A stretch of DNA of 40,076 bases, taken from NCBI GenBank assembly GCA_019310525.1, contig JAFDEE010000020.1, forward strand, positions 1 to 40,076, in the 5' to 3' direction. A model generated the notes under the pieces. The model did not search any database, was not told where the DNA came from, and was given only the letters and a program-made list of their open reading frames with translations. How positions within the stretch are numbered: position 1 is the stretch's first letter; every line of letters begins with the position of its first letter. Below are positions 25,701 through 31,675 of the stretch, piece by piece. A program made the position numbers and the translations under genes. This DNA comes from Deltaproteobacteria bacterium (GTDB lineage: Bacteria; Desulfobacterota; DSM-4660; Desulfatiglandales; HGW-15).

Positions 25701-26020
25701 AGTATGAGGCGTCTCCTGCCCAGTGGTCCCTTGAGATGCAGGCCGGTGGAAAGGAGCGAAACATCCAGTTGGAGCCCCCGGAGTTTCGTTCCCGGCCCCA
25801 GGTGGATGCCACGAAGGGTGATGTTCGCGGGATCCAGTGAGTAGGACAGCTCTTCGATGGAGAGAGATGCCCCGGAGGTGCTGGAAAGGGCCTTTTCAAG
25901 GAAAGATTTCACGAGGAGTGGATGGTTGTATAGGTACAAGAGAGATCCGGCAAGGCCCGAGAGTGCCAGAAGGAGGGCCAACGCAAGGGCCAGGAGGATG
26001 TTTCGGGTCGTCTTTTTCAT
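22763..26020 (-). CDS. YdbH-like AsmA-fold intermembrane transport protein
   Basis: A 1085-residue envelope protein. An N-terminal membrane anchor (residues about 8-32, ILLALALALLLALSGLAGSLLYLY) is followed by a long beta-rich region of the AsmA/bridge type. LEKALSSTSGASLSIEELSYSLDPANITLRGIHL, read in pieces, is the typical opening. The C-terminal part, with FRVNGTIKEKGREYLVKRGGF and a basic end, matches the YdbH (DUF748/dicarboxylate-transport-like) type. E. coli YdbH is about 880 residues, so this is a long version. YdbH with TamB and YhdP carries phospholipids across the periplasm and works with YnbE and YdbL. Its ATG overlaps the preceding stop (TGATG), implying coupling to the peptidase gene. 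Confidence 0.82.
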   Translation of the reverse strand: MKKTTRNILLALALALLLALSGLAGSLLYLYNHPLLVKSFLEKALSSTSGASLSIEELSYSLDPANITLRGIHLGPGTKLRGLQLDVSLLSTGLHLKGPLGRRRLILRDLHIQDPVLSFTRELTLPSNAAPEAPAEGTFPGILKTAVNYLLFSEIELQSADLSNGKVSGHMEDLVVTLSDIRGGLTRPDGVQVSFATALEIPSRRIRFYSENLKLTAERVLSLKDPEIPCKLRFRGGTIQASSFKTTALQCDAGLTYLAGKKVLKFITFDLKGKLIPPDGTIPHPASPLDFQVGTQGTLNLENFSADLSPLSVAFPGIVSLEGDMRTSPGPGTELWFRIRQGRLHPERLLRLLPPGLMGKDSAVNLSGTVTFKGELRGLRNGETWQTTYDLAILLQKNPFSFRYGTRGVAGEITSRLRAKGRFPGLEAGGRLEIQGARLSGMPVRAEGISCGLSFWWETPRLRIKKLHLHSPRVSMEVAGTAVPVSDLVLNVPEADLNTHKMEVRIPGATLRSSLFHNLSLDFTSEKDRFHLTLKGEETGLLGTLRELALLPAGWRLEAKDRLDLSLARGADGEWSAGARIGLRGLAAENPDGSAAGEGLLMDLTLTGRIRPDLSGIQWETTLAVTEGECLIEPFYFNLGRNPFEARCRGAYEVPMEKLDLQGLDLELKGLLGIKITGKLRGRPPSTAGHLNLRISKTPLQPVFRDLVADPFGAAHPLLSTLKVSGDLSGDMDLSFREGLREIKGRIGWHRGSLTLKERDIEISGLDLDLPLWGRWDSADSGEEPLSGRCRIQSLSLPLLPEQPLDLALAAHPNRLAVQRPFSIAVPGGEVEIGPLLCRRLFTSRPVLETSLTFENIALDPILSRIWPEETRGSARARLDPILLSGDSITTRGEVRADVFGGTVHISNLGVSGIGTPTPLFRADAEWDDLHLGDLTRGTSFGKIEGILRGSIKDLEIAFGQPQRFELELETIKRPGVPQKISVKAVENIAEIGGGRSPFMGLAGVFTSFFKEFPYKKIGIRASLKNDVFRVNGTIKEKGREYLVKRGGFSGVNVVNQNPDNRIRFKDMMERIKRIMKSRKGPVIR

Positions 26021-27195
26021 CAGCCTGGGGTCCCTCCCACAGGAGACCGTTCGCCTGGGGGCGGACAGGGTTTCTTTCGGCGGCCGACTCCCCGCCCAAG
26101 GGTTTCCCGAGGAGAGGAAGAGCGGAGAAGGGAGCGTTCAAGCATTATATTCTGGATCAAGTCTCCCGGACGTGCAGAGAGGGCCCGAAAATAATCTATC
26201 ATCTTTTTTATGGAGCGGCCGTTTTTCTTGAAGGCCCACTCAAAAAGCGGAAAATATCGGTGGTAGAGCCCGATGGTGACAAGGGATGCGTTGTTGAGGG
26301 AAAGGCGTCCGAACCCCCCGAACCGGTCGGTCTTGAAACGCGGTTTCAGTTGTTCGAATGCTTCCCGGGCCTTCTTGAAGATATGACCTCTTCTCTCCAT
26401 TTTTTCTTCCAGGGACAAGGGGCTCTGGTAAAGATCCTCCAGTCTCGCCAGGAGATCGTCCAGGAAGGTGGAGAAGAGACGTTCGTCGTGAATGGAGTTC
26501 CGGGCCTCCAGGACGAGGTGGTGCTCTTTTCCGTAATATGCCTCGAGGAAAGAGAGGGCCCCCACCTTGCCCACCAGGACCGCCAGACCCTCGTTGAAGG
26601 CCCCTTGTCCTTTTATGTACAGGGTCGAGTGGGCCATTTCATGGAGGACGGTCTCAACGAGATCCAGGGTCGAGCCCTTGAGCAGGTTGAGGGTGATGGG
26701 ATCCCTGAACCATCCAAGGGTGCTGTAGGCCTCGGCCGTACCGATACAGACGTCCAGGCCTTTTTCGGTCAGGTTGCGGGCCTCGTTGTGGGCCCCCCGG
26801 AGGTTGAAAAACCCCAGGTAAGGCATTTCCCCGACGATGGGAAACCACCAGGTAACAGGCTGGAGACGGTCTTTGGGGCAGGCCGAAACCACGTAAAGGG
26901 GAGGGCCTGGAGATTTCAAGTAAACGGTTTCAAAATTCCGGGTCTTCTTCAACCCCAATGCTTCTTCCCCGAATGCCTTGATTTGTGATACGAGCCGGAG
27001 GCGTTCCTTTTCCTCCCGGCTCAGGCGCCCATCGTGAAGGCCCTCTTCAACGGGCACTGCTCCCGCAAGGAGCCTGGCCTGGCCCGCTGCGGCGTGAAAG
27101 ATGTGGCTGATGCGGCACCCTGAAGCGACGAGGAGGAGGGCCAGGATCAGGGGGATTCGAAAGGCGGCCTTTTTGAGGGAATAATGCTGTTTCAT
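26020..27195 (-). CDS. Lipoprotein zinc metallopeptidase (putative aminopeptidase family, PF10023-like)
   Basis: A 391-residue predicted lipoprotein: hydrophobic ILALLLVASGC with Cys27 as the lipidation site. The catalytic motif HEMAHSTLY (His185, Glu186, His189) is followed by the gluzincin-type downstream glutamate in FNEGLA (about Glu202). These are the residues expected for a zinc protease. The overall arrangement, including AYSTLGWFRDPI before the motif, is that of the uncharacterised 'putative aminopeptidase' family. Its substrate is unknown, and an envelope role is inferred from lipidation and from coupling to the ydbH-like gene, with which it overlaps by one base. It lies about 100 bases downstream of asnB. 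Confidence 0.82.
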   Translation of the reverse strand: MKQHYSLKKAAFRIPLILALLLVASGCRISHIFHAAAGQARLLAGAVPVEEGLHDGRLSREEKERLRLVSQIKAFGEEALGLKKTRNFETVYLKSPGPPLYVVSACPKDRLQPVTWWFPIVGEMPYLGFFNLRGAHNEARNLTEKGLDVCIGTAEAYSTLGWFRDPITLNLLKGSTLDLVETVLHEMAHSTLYIKGQGAFNEGLAVLVGKVGALSFLEAYYGKEHHLVLEARNSIHDERLFSTFLDDLLARLEDLYQSPLSLEEKMERRGHIFKKAREAFEQLKPRFKTDRFGGFGRLSLNNASLVTIGLYHRYFPLFEWAFKKNGRSIKKMIDYFRALSARPGDLIQNIMLERSLLRSSSPRETLGRGVGRRKKPCPPPGERSPVGGTPG

Positions 27196-27296
27196 GGATC
27201 ATTCGAACCTATGGAGGCGTTGAAAAAGGTCCCACTACACTGTTTTTCACCCCCGCCGGCGGGTACGGGGAAAAGAAATCGCCCAACCCGGGAAGG

Positions 27297-29213
27297 TCAC
27301 GCCATGTAGGTTTTGAACCAGTGCTGGAAGACGATCAGGTTCCACAACTGCCACGAGGTATCCCTGCGGCCTTTCAGGTGGTCCGAAATAAGGTCCTTGA
27401 CCACGGAGTAGCGGAAAAGGTCGTGTGCCGCCAGGGCTTTTTTGGAGAGATGCTCTTCCAGGAGAAAACGGAGCTCTTTTCTGAGCCAGGCCGCGATGGG
27501 CACCTCAAATCCCGCCTTCGGCCGTTCGAGGAGCGAAGGGGGGAGGAGATCCCTGAAGGTCTCAAGGAGGATGTGTTTCCTTCTCCTCCCCCTGAGTTTG
27601 GTGTTTCCCGGAAGCGTAAACATGAATTCCACCAATCTGTGGTCAAGGAAAGGTACCCGGACTTCAAGGGAATTGGCCATGCTCATCCGGTCCACCTTGG
27701 CCAGCATGTCTCCGGGCAAAAGCCCCTTGAGATCCAGGTAGAGCATGAGGTTCACGGTGTCCCCGGGAAAGCGCCCGGCATGGCGCTGGACCTGGCCGCG
27801 TATCCGTTTCAGGTAGATGTCGCCCTCAGGGGGATCCCTCAGCAGGGCCCTGCGCTCTGGAAAGGAGAAGACCTGGCGCCATGCGCAGAATCGTTCGGTG
27901 AAGGATGGGCTGAGGCCCCTGAGGAACTTCTTTATCCTCCTGATCTTTTCGAGTCCCGATCTATCCCGGGCATCCGGGAGGGCCATGACGAGCGGGGTCA
28001 GGATGCCGCTTCGGATGAAACGGGGGATTCCGGCGAAATACCTTGCCCAGGTCTCCCCGAGGTACATCCTGTAGCCAGCGAAGACCTCATCTCCCCCGTC
28101 GCCCGAGAGGGCCACGGTGACATGCTTTCTGGTTTCGCGGGATACGATATAGGTCGGAATGGTGGAGGAGTCGGCGAAGGGTTCATCCAGGTCGTCCAGG
28201 ACCGCGGGAAGGACCTCCAGCATGTCCCGGTACCCAAGGGAAAATTCGTGGTGTTCCGTTCCGTTGAATTCGGCCACCTCCCGGGCATAGGCCGTTTCGT
28301 CGAAGGCGGGGAGGTCCTTGAACCCGATGGAGAAGGTCTTCACAGGGCGGGAGGAAAGCCTGGACATGAGTCCCACGATTATGCTTGAGTCGATCCCCCC
28401 GCTCAGGAAGGCCCCCAAGGGGACATCGGCGATGAGGCGTTTCTTGACGGCCCTCTCAAGGAGTTTCCTTAGCCGGGCCTTCCCTTCTTCAAAAGAGGGT
28501 CTTCCTTTTCCTGCGGGCGATTCCCCTGGACCCGCCGCCTCGGGAAGATCCCAGTAGGTCTCGATCCGGATTCCGCCTTCCTCGGCCAGGAGAAAGGTCC
28601 CGGGAAGGAGTTTTTTCATGCCCTTGAAGATGCTCCAGGGCTCCGGGATATGATTCAGGGTCAGGTAAAGATCCAGGGCCTCGGGATCGATCTCCCTGGG
28701 GATGGAAGGATCCTGCAGGATCGCCTTGGGTTCGGAGGCGAAGAGCAGTTTTTCATTGTCGGCAAAGTAGTATAGGGGCTTGATCCCTAAGCGATCCCGG
28801 CCCAGGAGAAGCCTTTTTTTCTCCCCGTCCCAAAGGGCGAACGCGAACATTCCGTCGAGTCGACTGAAGAGGGCGGTGCCTTCCTCTTCGTAAAGGTGGA
28901 GAACGGTCTCGCAATCCGTCCTGCTCCTGAAGACATGCCCTTTGGATCGGAGTTCTTCCCGGAGCTCTGGAAAATTGTAGATTTCCCCGTTAAAGACGAG
29001 CCAGAGGCTGGCGTCTTCGTTGGCCATGGGTTGGCGGCCCGAGGCCGAAAGGTCGATGATGCTCAACCGCCGGTGCCCGAGCCCGATGCCGGGGCGCAAA
29101 AGGGTGCCTTCGTCGTCAGGGCCGCGGTAGGGAAAGGACCGGCACATCGCATGGACCAGGTCCGTGTCGATTTCCCTGCCCCGGAAATCCATCTTGCCGC
29201 AGATTCCGCACAT
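27297..29213 (-). CDS. asnB: Asparagine synthetase, glutamine-hydrolysing (AsnB)
   Basis: A 638-residue cytoplasmic enzyme that makes asparagine from aspartate, ATP and glutamine. The N-terminal class II glutaminase domain begins MCGICG with the catalytic Cys2 exposed after Met removal. FPYRGPDDEG and GHRRLSIIDLS are conserved in that domain. The synthetase domain has the PP-loop FLSGGIDSSI and later VTVALSGDGGDEVFAGY. Length and motifs fit the long bacterial AsnB branch, some members of which amidate other acids during exopolysaccharide or peptide synthesis; no such cluster is seen here. AAGGAAC precedes ATG 29213. It is divergent from the MBL-fold gene. Confidence 0.93.
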   Translation of the reverse strand: MCGICGKMDFRGREIDTDLVHAMCRSFPYRGPDDEGTLLRPGIGLGHRRLSIIDLSASGRQPMANEDASLWLVFNGEIYNFPELREELRSKGHVFRSRTDCETVLHLYEEEGTALFSRLDGMFAFALWDGEKKRLLLGRDRLGIKPLYYFADNEKLLFASEPKAILQDPSIPREIDPEALDLYLTLNHIPEPWSIFKGMKKLLPGTFLLAEEGGIRIETYWDLPEAAGPGESPAGKGRPSFEEGKARLRKLLERAVKKRLIADVPLGAFLSGGIDSSIIVGLMSRLSSRPVKTFSIGFKDLPAFDETAYAREVAEFNGTEHHEFSLGYRDMLEVLPAVLDDLDEPFADSSTIPTYIVSRETRKHVTVALSGDGGDEVFAGYRMYLGETWARYFAGIPRFIRSGILTPLVMALPDARDRSGLEKIRRIKKFLRGLSPSFTERFCAWRQVFSFPERRALLRDPPEGDIYLKRIRGQVQRHAGRFPGDTVNLMLYLDLKGLLPGDMLAKVDRMSMANSLEVRVPFLDHRLVEFMFTLPGNTKLRGRRRKHILLETFRDLLPPSLLERPKAGFEVPIAAWLRKELRFLLEEHLSKKALAAHDLFRYSVVKDLISDHLKGRRDTSWQLWNLIVFQHWFKTYMA

Positions 29214-29349
29214 GTTCCTTAACCTGTAGGCCCGGGTACTTGAAAACGCCCCCGTCCGGTGGACCTGCCATTGCCCCTGAATCTCGGGCCGAAAAAGGGG
29301 GAGGCCGAGGGACTTGAGAGAAAACAGGCGAACTTTCGTCCGAGATCAC

Positions 29350-29378
29350 TGTGTATTACTCCCACCCTTTCCTGTCAA
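29350..29378 (-). promoter_or_regulatory. Possible asnB promoter
   Basis: On the minus strand TTGACA (29378-29373) is followed by 17 bases and TACACA (29355-29350). The -35 box is consensus and the -10 box is poor. The 454-base interval 29214-29667 between asnB and the MBL-fold gene otherwise contains only this and the divergent promoter. Confidence 0.35.
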
Positions 29379-29570
29379 GGTGTCCGGCCCGGCTCAAGCC
29401 TTGCGGGGCCGGAGCGGCCCCGGGAGGGATCAAATCAAGGTGGGGCCTTGAGGTGGTTTTTGACTACGTCCCCGGAGGCCGGGGAGATCTGGATGGTTTG
29501 TGGATGGGCGCTCCAGGTGAAAAATCGAGGCCGGAGAGCTTATCATATTCGTATCATTGGTTTTTTTGGA

Positions 29571-29599
29571 TTGACAGGCAAGTCGGGATGGCGTACATT
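29571..29599 (+). promoter_or_regulatory. sigma70-type promoter of the MBL-cobU operon
   Basis: TTGACA at 29571-29576, a 17-base spacer and TACATT at 29594-29599, about 70 bases before the MBL-fold gene. A T-rich stretch lies just upstream of the -35 box. Confidence 0.6.
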
Positions 29600-29667
29600 G
29601 CCTTCGTTTCTTGGCAAGGGCGGTGTTTCAAATCAGGAGGTTTCACCACTGATGGCGACGGAGGGTT

Positions 29668-30513
29668 ATGCGGATTACTTTTTGGGGCACCAGGGGATCC
29701 ATTGCCGTACCCGGAAAGGATACAACAAAATACGGAGGAAACACGACCTGCCTGGAAATCACCCTCGAGAGCGGGACAAAGGTCGTGATCGACGCGGGAA
29801 CCGGGATTCGGGCACTGGGTGAAAAACTTGTGGCCGAGGAGGAGAGGGTCTCCATCTATCTCCTGATTACCCACATCCACTGGGATCACGTTCTTGGGTT
29901 TCCCTTTTTCGCCCCTATATACAGTTCCACGGCCAGAATTATCATCGACGGATACCCGAGCTGCATGAAGGGCCTCCGTTACACCTTTGACAACAAGATG
30001 GGAGACGGTTTTTTCCCCATCCGTTTTGATGATCTCACCGCCCGGCTTCAATACCTGGAACAGGTACAAAGAGGACCGCTCACGATAGAAGACACCGTGA
30101 TTGAGGGCATCCCGCTTCAACACCCCCAGGGCGGGTTCGGATACCGATTCAAAGAAGGAGACAAGACACTGGTCTTCCTGACGGACAACGAACTCCGAAA
30201 AGGCCGCCGGTCAGGAGGGATACCCAAAGAGTACACCGCCTTTTGCCGGGACGCAGACATCCTGATCCACGATGCCCAGTATACTCCGAGGGAGATCGAT
30301 GAGCGCAAGGGGTGGGGACATTCGGACTACGAGGCCGCCATTGAGCTTGCATGCAGGGCCGGGGCCCGAAAACTCATCCTATTCCACCATGATCCCTCGA
30401 GGACCGACTCGCAGATGGATGCCGTTGTGGACATCTGCAGCGAACTCGCCTCCCAGAGAAATCCCGCCCTTGTGGTCGAGGCCGCCCGGGAGAACGATGA
30501 ATGTATCCTTTAG
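29668..30513 (+). CDS. Metallo-beta-lactamase-fold hydrolase
   Basis: A 281-residue cytoplasmic metallohydrolase. It starts MRITFWGTRGSIAVPG and has the zinc-binding THIHWDH motif (His69, His71, Asp73, His74). Further ligands are probable at HPQGGFGYRF, LTDNE, HDAQY and FHHDPSRTD. The family pattern GTRGS-P-YGGNT is that of MBL-fold proteins related to phosphodiesterases of the PhnP/cyclic-nucleotide type. The substrate cannot be predicted. It is the first gene of a plus-strand run with cobU and an unknown gene. GGAGGG lies directly before the ATG. Confidence 0.88.
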   Translation: MRITFWGTRGSIAVPGKDTTKYGGNTTCLEITLESGTKVVIDAGTGIRALGEKLVAEEERVSIYLLITHIHWDHVLGFPFFAPIYSSTARIIIDGYPSCMKGLRYTFDNKMGDGFFPIRFDDLTARLQYLEQVQRGPLTIEDTVIEGIPLQHPQGGFGYRFKEGDKTLVFLTDNELRKGRRSGGIPKEYTAFCRDADILIHDAQYTPREIDERKGWGHSDYEAAIELACRAGARKLILFHHDPSRTDSQMDAVVDICSELASQRNPALVVEAARENDECIL

Positions 30514-30554
30514 CCCTGGTAGCGGCGGAAAAATAACCTTTCCTGGATGCCGAG

Positions 30555-31106
30555 ATGATTGATCATTCCCAAAAAGAGCTTGTGCTTGTCCTGGGAGGGG
30601 CCAGGAGCGGAAAGAGCGCCTGGGCCCAGAGACAGGTCGAGAAAGATTATCGTTCCTATCTATTCCTTGCCACGGCCCGGATTTTGGACGAGGAGATGGC
30701 CGAAAGGGTAAGACGCCACCGGGAAGCGCGCGGTCCGGGGTGGAGAGTGATAGAGGAGCCCTTGGACATCCCCGGGGTTCTCAGGAAGGGGTGTGGAGAT
30801 GTGGATGCGGTCCTGGTGGATTGCCTCACCGTGTGGCTGGGGAATATCCTGGTTGAGAAAGGAGAAAAGGAAGTTCCCCGATTCCGGGCGGAACTGTTGG
30901 AGACCCTTCAAGAAAGAGATCGAAGTATCATCCTGGTCTCCAACGAGGTGGGGTTGGGGATCGTTCCTGACACCCCCCTGGGGAGGGGATTTCGCGACCA
31001 GGCCGGTCGCCTGAATCAGGAGATCGCGGCCGTTGCGGACAAGGTGGTTTTTATGGTCGCGGGTCTCCCAATGGTTTTGAAAGAAGGGGGCGCTCCTCCC
31101 TCGTAA
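30555..31106 (+). CDS. cobU: Adenosylcobinamide kinase / adenosylcobinamide-phosphate guanylyltransferase (CobU/CobP)
   Basis: A 183-residue cytoplasmic enzyme for nucleotide-loop assembly of cobalamin: it phosphorylates adenosylcobinamide and then transfers GMP. The P-loop GGARSGKS is at residues 14-21. The family's VDCLTVWLGN follows in the middle and SNEVGLGIVP near residue 130. The length is normal. No other cobalamin gene is in the window, so it is either a dispersed pathway gene or part of salvage. It lies 41 bases after the MBL-fold gene. Confidence 0.93.
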   Translation: MIDHSQKELVLVLGGARSGKSAWAQRQVEKDYRSYLFLATARILDEEMAERVRRHREARGPGWRVIEEPLDIPGVLRKGCGDVDAVLVDCLTVWLGNILVEKGEKEVPRFRAELLETLQERDRSIILVSNEVGLGIVPDTPLGRGFRDQAGRLNQEIAAVADKVVFMVAGLPMVLKEGGAPPS

Positions 31107-31135
31107 TGGGAAGGTCCCGCCTGAAAGGAGAGGGA

Positions 31136-31582
31136 ATGGGAAATCTGTTCGATCTGGTAGAGATCCAGGGGCCGGCTGGGGGCCGGGAAAAGAGCCTCAG
31201 GGTCGGGATTCGGGTGACCATTGGAGACCAGGAAAATCTTTGCGCCCTGACACCACCCGTAGATTCAGTTGGAAAGCTCACAAGGGAAATCACCTTCCTG
31301 AAGCAGGAACTCGACGACCTCCTCGAAAGGGCGGAGCTTTTTTTTGGAGAAGCGTCCCGGGGGACGGCGGCAGGTCTCCGTCCGGACATGAGCGCGGCTG
31401 AGATCTGGACCCTTTTGTCGGAAATGAGGGATGAGGAGACATTCGTGGCGAGATTCAATGATCTTAAAGAAGAGAAGCGAAGAGAGGTTGCGGATTACGT
31501 GTTTACCACCTGCAATGTCTTCGCCGGAAGGGCCTCCCTTTTCTCTGCTCGGTACAACGAGGAATCCGCCAGGATGGAATAA
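31136..31582 (+). CDS. Conserved-looking hypothetical protein (148 residues)
   Basis: Not recognised. The chosen ATG 31136 has AAAGGAGAGGGA before it. An in-frame ATG at 31106 overlaps the cobU stop (TAATG) but has no Shine-Dalgarno of its own. The product is soluble and acidic/basic mixed, with no signal or membrane segment. It has a beta-like N-terminal half (LVEIQGPAGG, LRVGIRVTIGD) and a helical C-terminal half (LTREITFLKQELDDLLERAELF, then FNDLKEEKRREVADYVFTT). A coiled-coil or small helical bundle is likely around residues 55-80. Tight spacing places it in the MBL-cobU transcript. No function is proposed. Confidence 0.7.
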   Translation: MGNLFDLVEIQGPAGGREKSLRVGIRVTIGDQENLCALTPPVDSVGKLTREITFLKQELDDLLERAELFFGEASRGTAAGLRPDMSAAEIWTLLSEMRDEETFVARFNDLKEEKRREVADYVFTTCNVFAGRASLFSARYNEESARME

Positions 31583-31628
31583 TGGTGACTCAGTTTAAGG
31601 ATTGAGCGGAAACGCAAGGTGCCCAGGG

Positions 31629-31664
31629 GTCCCGGAGGACCGTCACCGCCGGGGCGTCCGGGAC
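31629..31664. repeat. 8-bp inverted repeat between convergent genes
   Basis: GTCCCGGA (31629-31636) and TCCGGGAC (31657-31664) are exact inverted copies between the ends of the 148-residue gene and the cyclase gene. It may act as a bidirectional stop, but no T-tract follows on either strand. Confidence 0.3.
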
Positions 31665-31675
31665 ATGGCTGGGGC

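Noticed and set aside
27252-27263. CCCGCCGGCGGG palindrome after asnB as a terminator
   Set aside because: No T-tract follows on the minus strand; A residues follow instead. The next gene probably continues the same transcript.
29554-30123. A 189-codon minus-strand open frame upstream of asnB
   Set aside because: It overlaps the MBL-fold gene, whose zinc motif and ribosome-binding site are clear, and it has no recognisable features.
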